From Limanda limanda (lineage: Eukaryota; Chordata; Actinopteri; Pleuronectiformes; Pleuronectidae): a stretch of 64,000 nucleotides of DNA. The translations under genes were made by a program, and so were the position numbers. The notes under the pieces are model-generated. The model ran no database searches. It was not told the origin of the DNA and saw nothing but the letters and a program-made list of their open reading frames with translations. The stretch is from positions 1,248,383 through 1,312,382 of the forward strand of contig NC_083636.1 of NCBI RefSeq assembly GCF_963576545.1, read 5' to 3'. Below, one piece after another: positions 33,679-45,014 of this stretch (the stretch's first letter is position 1; every line of letters starts with the position of its first letter).

Positions 33679-33991
33679 TATTGTTCAAGTATGTGTTGTG
33701 TTATTTAATAGTAATTTGTTGTGTTTAAAGAGTGTTCTGATGTCCTGGGCGGCAGTGAAGGGGTCGGGGGCAGGACATGTGATGGGTTGGACAAATAGGA
33801 TGGGTTCTATGGTAAAGAGGCTTTCTCATTGGCTGGTTTTACGGGGGGATTGGGCGGCAATGAGGAAGTGGCTCTTGTTGTTGATGTGCGCGACTGACGA
33901 AGGAATGAAAAAGGCACATGTCCGTGTAAAAGTTAATAAAGTGAAAAATTAAGAAAGAAGCTTCCTGTCCTCTCTACGCGAGGACATTACA
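33679..33991 (+). repeat. 5' LTR of gypsy element (left end truncated)
   Basis: 313 bp matching the 3' LTR, but the first 16 bases (TGTAACGGACTGGGGT) are missing. It has AATAAA at 33935-33940, within about 42 bp that the 3' LTR lacks, and ends CATTACA. Confidence 0.9.
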
Positions 33992-33992
33992 T

Positions 33993-34005
33993 TGGTGTCA
34001 GAAGT
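33993..34005 (+). other. Primer-binding site
   Basis: TGGTGTCAGAAGT begins one or two bases after the 5' LTR. From memory this complements the 3' end of a vertebrate leucine tRNA including CCA; 13 bases match before A-rich sequence. Confidence 0.6.
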
Positions 34006-34052
34006 AAAAAGAGTCGCCTCCGGATTCCGCTACGAGCTCAGAGCGACCTACG

Positions 34053-35095
34053 ATGAGTTGAAAGAAGATCAAAAAGGTAGCCGACCGTCCGGATTATATC
34101 AGCGCGGACGAAGGACAGAGTGTCGCCGAACTCAGAGAGCGGGTGAGAGAGATGACCCGGAGATTGGAGTTCAAGAAAGAAGCCGACCGTCCGGCTGAGA
34201 TCAGCGCTGACGAGGGACGGGGTGCAGCCGCGCACATAGAGAAGGTGAGAGACATGACCCGGAGAATGGCCGGAGGGGCCGGCTTCAGTCGGGAGCAGCG
34301 CGACGGGGAAACGGCAGGCCGCAGTTCGCGGGTGGAGCCACACAGAGAGGCCCTTCCACCGTCAATGAAAACCCCCAGATACGACGGGAAAGCTAACTGG
34401 GAAGCATTCCATGCACAATTTGAACTGTTAGCCCAGGCTGGAAGATGGTGTGTGGAGGAGAAATCCCTTCAGCTTGCTTTGTGCCTTACTGGAGATGCTC
34501 TGACAAGCCTGTTGCTGTTAAGCCCCGCTGAGAGGAGTGACTATGATGCATTAGTGGGGGCGCTAAAGAGGCGGTTCGGATTGTGTTCAACAGCCAGCCT
34601 GCTTCGCTCTGTACTGTGCAGTAGACAGCGTCGGCCTAGGGAGCTGCTGAGGGATCTCGCCAACGACATTGAGGGGCTGGTCCACCGCACCTATACTCAC
34701 ATGCCTCCGGTCATCCAGAGTGAGTTAGCCCGCGACCATTTCCTGCAGGCCTTATTACCAGCTGACCTGCGTATCCAGACATTGCTAGCCCATCCCGGGT
34801 CCCTCCAGGTGGCTTTGGAATTAGCCACAGAAAGAGAGATGCTGTGTGCAGGGACATGGGGAACTGCGGTGGATATTACTGCACAAGTGAGAGCTGCACG
34901 TGGAGCCGAGCTAACTACAGCAGAACCTGCCTGGTTGAAAAGCTAACGCAGCTCGTGCGTGCCACCACACTGCGAGAGGAGCGGTCCCCAAGACCTCATG
35001 CAAGGGTCTGCTGGGGATGTGGACAGCCTGGCCACCTGGTTCGACAATGCCCTCGCAACCCAGCTAACCAGGGAAACAGGCCAGGGACCGCATAA
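34053..35095 (+). pseudogene. gypsy gag (broken)
   Basis: An ATG at 34053 is followed by TGA at codon 3 (34059-34061), after which the same frame is open to 34946. The N-terminus contains a 102-bp tandem repeat (starts 34080 and 34182; motif ADRP followed by ISADEG, then MTRR). The capsid-like middle has the retrotransposon-gag pattern NWEAFHAQFELL and RRFG. A one-base shift near 34930-34940 moves the frame. In the new frame a CCHC zinc knuckle, C-x2-C-x4-H-x4-C (CWGCGQPGHLVRQC), lies at 35009-35050. Gag would package element RNA; this copy could not. Confidence 0.85.
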
Positions 35096-35103
35096 TCGGG
35101 ACG

Positions 35104-36416
35104 ATGCGGACCCCTACTGCTGTTTCCCGGCTCCCTACAAATAAAGAGACATTAAGCTGCACTAATAAGGTGGGAGTGCTTCCAGCAGCAGTTGAGGTTG
35201 ACAACCAGCTGGAACGACTCATCATGCTGGGTCAAACGTGGATCGGAGACTGCTGGTATGCACCATTGACTATTGGGGGGACAGAGTGTTTTGCACTGGT
35301 GGACACAGGCTCTACAGCGACGCTGGTGAAACTAGAGATGGTGAAAAAGAAAACAGATATGTTCCCCACCATAGTGAAACTACGTACAGACAGTCACCGG
35401 GGAGCGAACACCTATGGTGGGGGAAACATTAGTGACTCTGGGGTTGGGGAGGAGATCTGCCCGCTGTCCAGTGTGGGTGGCGAACCAAGAAGGATTCCTA
35501 TCCCCTTCCGTGCATCGATGAGGCCCTTGATGCAGTGGCAGGGTCGTCCTGGTTCTCCTCGCTGGATCTGCGCAGCGGATATTGGCAGGTCCCCCTCGCC
35601 CCTGATGCCAGACCCAAAGCTGCCTTCATCACTAATGGAGGTTTGTGGCAGTTTAAGGTTTTCCCATTTGGCCTCTGAAATGCCCCCGCCACGTTCGAGA
35701 GGCTGATGGACAAGGTGCTGGCTGATATTCCCCGCCAAGAGTGTGTCGTATATCTGGACGATATCCTGGTACATGGGGAATCCTTTGAGTCTTCCCTCAG
35801 GTCCCTCAAACGTGTGTTAGAGAGGGTGGCAGCAGCAGGACTAAAACTGCACCCCCAGAAGTGCTGCTTCATGAGACGGGAAGTGACTTTCCTTGGTCAC
35901 ACGGTTGGTGAGGGCGGTGTTGGCACCATGGAAGCGAAAGTACAAGCAGTGAAGGACTGGCCCACCCCCGACTCTGTCCAAGACTTAAAGAGTTTCCTCG
36001 GACTGTCCTATTACAGAAGGTTTGTGAAGGGGTTTTCCTGCATAGCTGTGCCCTTGTTCTGCCTGCTGAAGAAAGGGGAGGAGTTCTTATGGACAGAAAA
36101 GTGTCAGACAGCGTTTACTTCCCTGCAGGAAGCCCTGCTGGAGGCACCGATCCTCTGCCCACCTGACCTCACGCTCCCTTTCGTTCTGGACACGGATGCC
36201 AGCAACGTCGGCTCAGGTGCGGTATTGACCCAGTTGACACCAGGGGGAGAAAGAGTGGTGGCGTACTACAGCAGGACATTCAACAAAGCTGACTGCGCTA
36301 CTGTGTCACCAGGCGGGAACTACTCGCTGTGGTCAGCGCCATCCGCCACTTCAAGTATTATCTTGGGGGCCTCCACTTCACTCTCCGCACAGATCACTCC
36401 GCGTTGCAGTGGTTAA
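35104..36416 (+). pseudogene. gypsy pol: protease, RT and RNase H (broken)
   Basis: An aspartic protease active site LVDTGST is at about 35299-35316 (DTGS 35302-35313). The sequence between protease and RT fingers is deleted: the RT frame resumes at KKDSYPLP near 35485 in a different phase. RT motif A (SSLDLRSGYWQ, Asp at 35565) and the catalytic YLDD (35751-35762) are visible. TGA at 35676-35678 replaces the Cys codon usual in FGLCNAP. RNase H begins at LDTDASN (about 36185). A frameshift around 36285-36297 moves its second half into the integrase frame. No functional polyprotein is possible. Confidence 0.9.
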
Positions 36417-38182
36417 TGTCCTTCAAGGAGCCGGAAGGCCAGCTGGCACGCTGGATCGAGGAACTACAGGCGTATGACTTCACAGTGGTACACAGACCAG
36501 GTACGCAGCATGGCAACGCAGATGCACTCTCCCGGCGGCCCTGCCAGAGCGACGGCTGCCGCTACTGCGACAAAAGGGAGGCACAGGAGTGCGAATGTGT
36601 AAGGACTGCGGTGAAATGTGCAGCGGTGGGACCTGGGGGTCCGTCTGCCGATCAGCGACTGGTGGCTGTGGATGCAGGGGAGTGGAAGAAGAACCAAGAA
36701 GAGGATGGCGACATCAAGCCAGTAATCATGTGGGTGGCAGCACGACACAAACCGCGGTGGGAGGAAATATCTGTGTTTTCTCGGGCCACAAAAGGACTAT
36801 GGTCAATGTTTGAGACCCTGCGCCTGTGTAATGGTGTGCTACAAAGGGGGTGGAAGGAACCAGCTACAGGAGAAACACGGTGGCAGGTGGTGGTTCCAGG
36901 GGCCCTGAAGGTGACTGTGCTCCGTGCAGTACACGGAGCTCCTGGATCTGGTCACTTTGGGATCTCTAAGACTCTCCGCCGGCTCCGACAGGGATTCTAC
37001 TGGGGCCAACACAGGCGAGATGTTGAAGACTATTGTCGTCGCTGGGACAGCTGCACCGCACGCAAAGGCCCCACAGACAGATCCCATGCCGAACTCCAAC
37101 AGTTTCTGACAGGGGGTCCTATGGAGAGAATCGGGGTCGATGTTCTGGGCCCATTTCCCCGCTTAGATAGGTGTAACCGCTATGTCCTCACCGTCATGGA
37201 CTACTTTACTAAGTGGCCAGAAGCATACAGCCTGCCTGACCAAGAAGCGGAGACTATCGTAGACGCTTTGGTGGAGGGAATGTTCAGCCGGTTCGGGGCA
37301 CCTGAGGTCATCCACACCGACCAGGGCAGGAACTTTGAGTCCCGTGTATTTGCAGCCATGTGCGAAAAGCTGGGCTCCCATAAGACACGCACCACACCCC
37401 TCCACCCACAGAGCGACGGCCTGGTCGAGCGGTTCAACAGCACACTGTCACAACAACTGGCCATAGTGACGGCTAAGCACCAAAAGGACTGGGACACCCA
37501 TGTCCCCCTCGTACTGATGGCATACAGGTCTGCTGCCCAAGACTCCACATCCTGCTCCCCCGCCCGACTCATGCTAGGCAGAGAAATCCGAACTCCGGGC
37601 GAGATGATGATGGGCAGACCTCCAGACACCCCGCTGGATCCTCCGGGGCCTGAATATGCCAGGAAGTTACAGGATCGACTGGAGTCCGCTCACAAGTTTG
37701 CCAGGGGACAGCTGCAGAGTGCAGGGGCGAGGCAGAAGAGGAACTACGATGTACACACCAGAGGACGACATTTCGAAGCCGGCGAGTTGGTCTGGGTGTT
37801 CAACCCACAGAGGAAGAAAGGCAGGTGCCCAAAGCTGGACAGCAAATGGATGGGGCCCTGCACGGTCCTGGAGAGGGTGAGTGAAGTCGTGTACAGGGTC
37901 CAACTGCCGCTGAGAGATAGGAAAGTTGCCCTCCACAGAGACAGGCTGGCTCCCTATCAAGGCACGGCGACCCCACTGCGAGGACAGACTAGAACACGAG
38001 GCGTCGGGGACACTGTTCGAGCTCCTCCACAAGATCTCTCTGAGGTTCCGGTCCATGCCCCAGATTCCACGTTGGCAGGACCCCCCTCTGCTGCACGGCC
38101 GCAGAGGGAACGGAGGCCCCCTGACCGCCTGGGAGTCTTTGTTGTTCCCTCGGGGACGAGGGACTTTGATGGGGGGAGGTAG
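36300..38182 (+). CDS. gypsy pol 3' part: RNase H end and integrase (open)
   Basis: A continuous frame of over 617 codons to TAG at 38180-38182. It has no start of its own; it is the downstream part of pol. It holds the RNase H C-terminal half (TDHSALQWL, HRPGTQHGNADALSR), the integrase HHCC zinc finger (HGAPGSGHF ... CRRWDSC), and the catalytic triad Asp (37139-37141), Asp (37319-37321, in HTDQGRNF) and Glu (37427-37429, in LVERFN), spaced D-x59-D-x35-E. A GPY/F-like module (WMGPCTVLERV, about 37847) follows. No chromodomain is seen. The stop abuts the 3' LTR. Catalytic residues survive although the upstream pol is dead. Confidence 0.88.
38167..38182 (+). other. Polypurine tract of gypsy element
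   Basis: GATGGGGGGAGGTAG lies directly before the 3' LTR start TGTAACGG and overlaps the pol stop codon. Confidence 0.75.
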
Positions 38183-38469
38183 TGTAACGGACTGGGGTTA
38201 TTGTTCAAGTATGTGTTGTGTTATTTAATAGTAATTTGTTGTGTTTAAAGAGTGTTCTGATGTCCTGGGCGGCAGTGAAGGGGTCGGGGGCGGGACATGT
38301 GATGGGTTGGACAAATAGGATGGGTTCTATGGTAAAGAGGCTCTCTCATTGGCTGGTTTTACGGGGGGATTGGGCGGCAATGAGGAAGTGGCTCTTGTTG
38401 TTGATGTGCGCGACTGAAGTGAAAAACGAAGAAAGAAGCTTCCTGTCCTCTCTACGCGAGGACGTTACA
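38183..38469 (+). repeat. 3' LTR of gypsy element
   Basis: 287 bp, beginning TGTAACG and ending CGTTACA (inverted termini). It lacks about 42 bp, including the AATAAA, that the 5' LTR retains at 33898-33939. The size arithmetic (313 - 42 + 16 = 287) agrees with one internal deletion here and one end truncation in the other LTR. Confidence 0.92.
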
Positions 38470-40856
38470 TGTGTATGGGTTGTGTGTGACTACTGTTTAC
38501 AAACCACCTGGCCCCTCGGAGACAGTAAAGACGATCTTAACCTTAACTTAACCTTTATTCTCCTTTGTTAGTTTTCCAGTCGTCGTAAAACACACTCGGC
38601 CTCTCACTGAATCTTCTCTTAACACCAGGTGAGAACAGGCTGCTGGGAAATGCAGTAAATCCTGAAACACCAAAAACTTCTTCCTCTAACACAAGCAGCT
38701 CCTAGTCAGGACATGTCTGTGTCTCCTCCCTTCACAGGTGTGTCAGTGTAAGAACCAGTGAACAACAAGCTGTGAACTGTGGGAGATGAGTCACTGCAGG
38801 GAGTGAACGAGAGGGTGAGGAGCAGAGATCTGTTTCTGCTCAGAGGAAGTGAATCTGTTCTAAAGTCTCTGGCAGAAGCTGAAATGGAGCAGCAAAAAAA
38901 TCCACTTGACAGAGAAAGATTCTCCTGTTTGATTTGTCTGGATCTACTGAAGGATCCGGTGACTACTGTCTGTGGACACAGCTACTGTAAGAGCTGTATT
39001 AACACCCACTGGGACAAAGAGGAGGAGAGAGGAAGCTACAGCTGTCCTCAGTGTAGACAGACCTTCACACCGAGGCCTGTCCTGGAGACAAGCACCATGT
39101 GATTCACTGGAGGAGCTGAAGAAGACTGGACTCCAAGCTGCTCCTGCTGATCACTGCTATGCTGGACCTGAAGATGTGGCCTGTGATGTCTGCACTGGGA
39201 GAAAACTGAAATCTCTCAAGTCCTGTTTGAATTGTTTGGCCTCTTATTGTGTAAAACACCTCCAGCCTCATCTTCAGTCAGCTGCATTGAAGAAGCACAA
39301 GCTGGTGGAGCCCTTGGAGAAGCTCCAGGAGAACATCTGCTCTCGTCACGACGAGGTGATGAAGATGTTCTGCCGCACTGATCAGCAGTGTATCTGTTCT
39401 CTCTGCTCTGTGGAGGAACATAAAGACCACGACACAGTGTCAGCTGCAGCAGAAAGGACTGAGAGGCAGAGAGAGCTCGGGCTGAGGAGACAAACAATCC
39501 AGCAGAGAGTCCAGGACACAGAGAAAGACGTGAAGCTGCTTCAACAGGAGGAGGAGGCCGTCAATGGCTCTGCTGATAAAGCAGTGAAGCACAGTGAGAA
39601 AATCTTCACTGAGCTGTTGGGCAAGGCCCAGTGATCCGACTTAGAACAAAGAGTCGTAAAACCTTAGGCCAGGCTCGGGAAACCCCTTACATTTGAAATC
39701 CAGCATGGGCCCTTATCTCCATGTGGCAGCAGGTCACTTCCTGGGTTCCCAATGTAAGCCCGCCCCTGGGGGCCAAATCCTGACCTTTCCATTGGCCGCA
39801 GGCCACACTGACCCCTGACCCCTCCTCCAAGGAGGCTGGCCTCCTCCCAGGGATACAAAACCCCTGGAATCAGAGAAATCGCTCTCTTCACTCAGATGCC
39901 CAAGCGACAACAGGACCCCTAGGGGTCTTAATAGTTAACTCGGTATTTTTAAGAGACTCTCTTTGTCCTCTTCTTTTTCACTCCAGCACTGACGTTCCAG
40001 TTAGGCCTCCTCCGGTCTGACCCAAGGTTCCAGTCGCTAAAGGAGGCGACTAACACTCTTTTTGTCCTCAGATGCTCAGGTCGTATCCAGACCCTCCAGG
40101 GGCCTAAACACACGACTCAGTAACTAAGGAGGCGATTAGACGTTTGTTTAATATCATTTTATTTGAAGTCGTTTCATTTTCTTTTATCTCAGTCAAAGTT
40201 TTATTTTGGAAAGGACTTTTCCTGTTTTAACTTGAAAAGACAAAACAGGAATCTCACTCGGGAGGAGTGAGACACGGACTTTTAATCTTTTTCCACACGA
40301 TCTTCAACCGGCTCCACGCAGCCGCACATCCCTGCAGAAGAAGACCAAGCTTCATCCCGTCACGGAGCATGACTGATCCGCTCCGGTCCGGCCCAGCTGC
40401 GGTGCTCACGGGAGCTCGCCTGAGAGGCCAAGACATTGTTCACTGGACTTCCGGGAGATTCGCGCCAAGGCGCATGCAACCCACGAAATCACGGTCACAG
40501 TAAGAGGCTTATGTTGTCTGGGCAGATGTTAGTTTTAATATGTAGCGTGTTGATTTAATACTTGAGTGTATTTTGTTGATGGAACTTCCGTGTTCCATTG
40601 TTTTAGCCGGCCACTACTCCGAGCCGCTACTTCCGGTTTCCGGTTTGATCGCAATGTTTTGTGTTGCAAGTAAATAGGGCCGCGAGAAGCGCCTCCGCCC
40701 GCACTGTTAACGTCTGTGTGAGTCTGCAGTGATTTCACCGATCAGAACCTCGGCCCACAACGCTCGCTTGAGGGCTGAGGGGTGAATCACTGTTAACTCA
40801 TCTCAGGCGTACTTTTAAGAGCTTCTTTGAACTCTCCTTACATGTTTTCTCATGTT

Positions 40857-40965
40857 CTCTCTCTCTCTCTCTCTCTCTCCCGCTCTCTCTGTCTCCCGCT
40901 CTGTCTCTCTCTCTCTGTCTCTATCGCTCTCTTTCTCTCTGTCTCTCTCTCTCTCGCTCTCTCTG

Positions 40966-41040
<75 letters not shown>
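40857..41040. repeat. (CT)n microsatellite
   Basis: CT units with CCCGCT, GTCT and TCGCT interruptions in the left half and about 30 perfect units on the right. Inside the LTR-like insertion. Confidence 0.95.
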
Positions 41041-41041
<1 letters not shown>

Positions 41042-41498
41042 TCTCCTTCTAAACCGACCTATACACACTTCTGACCTGTATTTATAATACAGGTCATGTC
41101 ACATAGTTAAATCTATGCTTAGAGAGGCTGAACACATCTGGAAACCATTCGGCCCCAAAGCCAAGCAGAGATAAGAATTCTCTTTGTCTAAAATTTCCTT
41201 TGTGTAATTCATGTGACGACCACCAGTGTGCGCTCCGGCCACATGGTGTCATTAACATATTCCATTTTGGATAACGTTAAGTTAAACCCACCATTTTGAG
41301 TCTATTATTGCCACGCCTCCGCTCTCTCTCTCTCCTCCCATCCTGGCTCTAAATTCATAACGGCTCCGCCATCTTGTTTTGTAGTCAATCCGCCATTTTG
41401 AGAGTTTTTAGGCCTTGATTCCACGAATCATGATCGGCCTCCATCTTAGATGTGATGTCACTACGCGTCATCGCCACCCCCCTTCTTTTTCTCTCTCT

Positions 41499-41502
<4 letters not shown>

Positions 41503-41543
<41 letters not shown>

Positions 41544-41765
41544 ACACATTGATAGACACAGACAGACACACACACACAGAGACACATAGATGGACCAGAG
41601 GTTACATGCGTGTTCTAAATTGTGATAAGCTGCTGTTGTTATCTTTGAAATATGGGAGTTTGTTAAGATGATGAATCATTAAATAACACTAACTTTATTT
41701 CACACACACACACATAGACACACACACACAGAGAGACACTTTGAAACAGACACACACACACATAG
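41503..41765. repeat. CA repeats and ~190-bp tandem duplication
   Basis: CA tracts at 41503-41549 and 41700-41765. The flanking unit TTCTAAATTGTGATAAG, then CTTTGAAATATGGGAG, recurs about 190 bp downstream in diverged form. Confidence 0.8.
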
Positions 41766-44418
41766 AGACAGACATACATAGGTAGACCGCAGGTTGTCCA
41801 TGTATTTTCTGAATTGTGATAAGTGCTGCTGCTGTGTTTACCTTTGAAATATTGGAGCTTGTTAAAATGATAAATCATTGAATAACATTATAACTTTATT
41901 TCCCCTTTTTAATAAATACTTTTGTAATTAAAGTATCTGTAGTCTGTGATTATTTGTGCATATGTATGTGATTGCAGCTGGATTATGATCGCCTGTGCTC
42001 GAACTTAGAAGCCTTCACTGTTTATTAAGTAATCGTTAATATTAAAATATTGACATTATTAATTTGACATTTATCATTATGAGACTGATAATTATAGCTT
42101 GACATCGTTGGCCCCTGGTTAACCAGGGTGGTGCCCCCCTTTCTCAATTATTAATATAGATAGTATTATTCTTAAATTGATAATTTTATTGTGTTGGACT
42201 AATTATTTTCATTATTCTTGGTTGATAACCTTATCATTGTTAATTGATAGCTTGTACTTTCTAATTGATAATTCCTATTTTCTCATTAGTGGTTTTATTG
42301 TTATTTGATTACCGATCATCTTCAATTAATAATTTAATTATTTTTGATAGATCATTTTTATTATTTTAATAATCATATTTCATGATTATTATTAATTAGC
42401 CAACGTCAAGTCTACTCCTATTGCACAACAGAGCTGATCAGACTGCTGGAGAAAAGAAGCTCTGATGTGGAGCAGCAGATCAGATCACAGCAGGAAACTG
42501 AAGTGAGTCGAGTCAGAGAGCTTCAGGAGAGGCTGGAGCAGGAGATCACTGAGCTGAAGAGGAAAGAACATGAACTGAAGCAGCTCTCAGACACAGAGGA
42601 TCACAACCAGTTTCTACACAACTACCCCTCACTGTCACCACTCAGTGGATCTACACACTCATCCAGCTTCAGGATCCGTCCTCTGAGGTAGTTTGAGGAC
42701 GTGACAGCAGCTGTGTCACAGGTCAGAGGTCGACTACAGGACATTCTGAGTGAGACAGAGATTTTACAGATTGTGTCTCAAGTGGTTGTTTTACTGCGAA
42801 AACCAGAGCCAGAGACCAGAGATGACTCCTTAAGATATTCACAGGAAATCACACTGAATCCAAACACAGCACACAGACGTGTGTTATTATCTGAGGGAAA
42901 CAGAAAAGTAACATTTATGAGAAATGATCAGTCTTATTCTAAACACCCAGACAGATTCACTTGTGAGCCTCAGGTCCTGAGTAGAGCGAGTCTGACTGGA
43001 CTTTGTTACTGGGAGGTGGAGGTGAAGGTGGGGGTGGGGTGGGGAGAATTTCGTGTAGCAGTCGCATACAAGAATATCAGCAGAGTAGGAGGCTCATGTG
43101 AATCTGCATTTGGATTTAATGATAAATCTTGGTCATTATGTTGTGGTGGAAAAAGTTGTAACTTTCATTACAACAGCATCGAGACTCCAGTGTCAGGTCC
43201 TGTGTCCTCCAGAGTAGGAGTGTACCTGGATCACAGTGCAGGTGTTCTGTCCTTCTACAGCGTCTCTGACACCATGACTCTCCTCCACAGAGTCCAGACC
43301 ACGTTCACTCAGCCTCTCTATGCTGGAGTTGAGGTTTATAATAATGGAACCACAGCTGAGTTCTGTAAACTCAAATAGACTCGAGTCATTAAAAGCAGTG
43401 ATTTAGATTCTGTGTTTAAATCTTTAACTTCTTTTGTCGCCATGTTTGTTGATCAAAGTTCGTTGTGGTGACGTTTCTGCTCCGCACAGAGATCAGCTGT
43501 CAATCAGACACTGACCTTCCTTTATCACAAATATTTAGTTCTCACTTTGTAAAGACAGAAATCTATAAATACACTGAATGTGTTTGAAAGAACTAATGTT
43601 GCTGTTGTTTTCTAAATCAAAGTAGAATTCAGGTTGTGTGATGTTTTAGAACCTGTGTTGATCCTGATGAGTGTTGCAAAGGGGCGGAACATTTCTGGAA
43701 ACTTTCTGGAAACTTTCCACGGGAAGTTAAGCTCAGGAATTTGGGAGATTTTGTCACTTTTCTTTGCAGAAGTTATCCTATAACAGGGAACTTACAGGAA
43801 GTTGAGAACCAGCCGAGCTCAGCTGGAGCCTGGATGCAGCTCGTTGGGAACATTGTCTGCCTGAAAAGTAAACCTGTGACTTTGTGTTGTTGTTGAATGT
43901 CTTTGTCGTTACCTAGCATGTTGATGACTTGTAACACTGAAGCCATGTTCATGTTAATACCAAGTTCATTTATATACAGTAGCTAACCTTTTACAGCACT
44001 GAGAGTACGATGTATGTACAGTTGCAATCAGAAATATTCACCCCCCCAAAGATTTTAAGGATTTATCAATTAAAGTTTTTTCAAAGAGCAAGATTCTGCT
44101 TCGGGTGAATTCTTTATGATTTGAGTGAAACAAAAAGTCAACACAGAAAAGGCATGATGTAGTATTTGTGTGTAACAGTATAATTTGTTAAAATAGCCAT
44201 GTCACAATTATTCAACAATATAATATTGTTGTTTTTAAAGCTGTGTGACAGTTTTTATGGCCTAAAGTGGAGTTGAAACATAATTAAGCCTTTGGGAACT
44301 CAATGATCCTTCACTGGCTTCAGCTGTGATGACTATATAACCCCCAGGCGTGTGTGGGTCACGTGTGTGTGTGTCAGGTGTGTGTCTGTTTGGTGTGTGT
44401 CTCAGTCACTTTGTATGC

Positions 44419-44421
<3 letters not shown>

Positions 44422-44492
<71 letters not shown>
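44422..44492. repeat. (GA)n microsatellite of unit C
   Basis: About 35 perfect GA units, shorter and purer than in units A and B. Confidence 0.95.
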
Positions 44493-44494
<2 letters not shown>

Positions 44495-44854
44495 AGCTGT
44501 AGACGTGATGTTTGGCACAAACAAATTTAATATATTTTTGTATTTTAACAAAGGACTAATGGATTCTTTGTGCTCTTTTTGTGTATATATGTATTGTTAT
44601 GTGTATGGGTTGTGTGTGACTACTGTTTACAAACCAACTGGCCCCTCGGAGACAGTAAAGACGATCTTAACCTTAACGTAACCTCTATTCTATTTTGTTA
44701 GTTTTTCAGTCTTCGTAAAACACACTCGGCCTCTCACTGACTCTCCTCTTAACACCAGGTGACAACAGGCTGCTGTAAAATGCAGTAAATCCTGAAACAC
44801 CAACAACTTCTTCCTCTAACACAACCAGCTCCTAGTCAGGACATGTCTGTGTCT

Positions 44855-44868
44855 CCTCCCTTCACAGG
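44855..44868 (+). other. Putative 5' UTR splice acceptor of TRIM gene
   Basis: CTCCTCCCTTCACAG ends at 44867, about 150 bp before the TRIM start codon. The same pyrimidine tract and AG are present in copies A (ends 32001) and B (ends 38737). This suggests a spliced non-coding leader exon ahead of a single coding exon. No donor has been identified. Confidence 0.4.
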
Positions 44869-45014
44869 TGTGTCAGTATAAGAACCAGTTAACATCAAGC
44901 TGGGAACAGTGGGAGATGAGTCACTGCAGGGAGTGAATGAGAGAGGGAGGAGCAGAGATCTGTTTCCTCTTCAGAGGAAGTGAACCTGTTCTTCAGTCTC
45001 TGGCAGCAGCTGAA

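Larger units (their letters stand above)
33679..38469 (+). mobile_element. Ty3/gypsy LTR retrotransposon, degenerate
   Basis: About 4.8 kb inserted in the upstream region of TRIM unit B, same strand. Order: 5' LTR, primer-binding site, gag with zinc knuckle, protease, RT, RNase H, integrase, polypurine tract, 3' LTR. RT before integrase identifies Ty3/gypsy. The gag-pol frame is broken by an early stop, at least two frameshifts, one RT nonsense codon and a deletion between protease and RT. Only the integrase part is a long intact frame. A target duplication cannot be read because the left end is damaged. Confidence 0.95.
39615..42430 (+). mobile_element. 2.8 kb LTR-like insertion (putative solo LTR)
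   Basis: Inserted in the coiled-coil region of TRIM copy B. It begins TGTTG and ends CAACA (perfect 5-bp inverted termini, TG...CA) with the 4-bp target duplication GAGC. The left 300 bp resemble a U3 promoter: CCATTGGCC (39789-39797) and a TATA-like TACAAA (39854-39859). AATAAA occurs at 41911-41916. No ORF of note and no internal LTR pair is seen, hence solo LTR of unusual length. It includes CT and CA microsatellites, a tandem duplication (about 41605-41700 and 41800-41905), a 16-bp palindrome CCCTGGTTAACCAGGG (42113-42128) and a very AT-rich 3' end. Confidence 0.65.
38884..43378 (+). pseudogene. TRIM copy B, disrupted by insertion and point lesions
   Basis: Starts at the ATG that opens [15 protein letters not shown]. 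The RING C3HC4 residues are intact, but a net 5-bp loss compared with copy C creates TGA at 39100-39102 and a frameshift. The second frame continues through B-boxes and part of the coiled coil to 39614. There a 2816-bp LTR-like element interrupts the coding sequence (GAGC duplicated at 39611-39614 and 42431-42434). Coding homology resumes to 43378, with one nonsense codon, TAG at 42689-42691 in place of the Tyr codon of copy C. The PRY-SPRY half is otherwise open. No full-length TRIM protein can be made. Confidence 0.93.
33436..44399 (+). repeat. TRIM tandem array, unit B (with two insertions)
   Basis: Same order of blocks as unit C. Subtracting the gypsy element (33679-38469) and the 2816-bp LTR-like insertion (39615-42430) leaves about 3.36 kb, close to the 3264 bp of unit C. 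Confidence 0.88.

Noticed and set aside
35412..35872. Minus-strand ORFs opposite the gypsy pol
   Set aside because: Shadow frames of pol coding sequence.
39664..39891. 75-codon minus-strand ORF in the LTR-like insertion
   Set aside because: Overlaps the presumptive U3 promoter region; no domain.
44937..45014. Upstream in-frame ATG extending the intact TRIM protein by 26 residues
   Set aside because: The extension has no domain and is not typical of the family; homologous start in copy B also begins at the MEQQ methionine.
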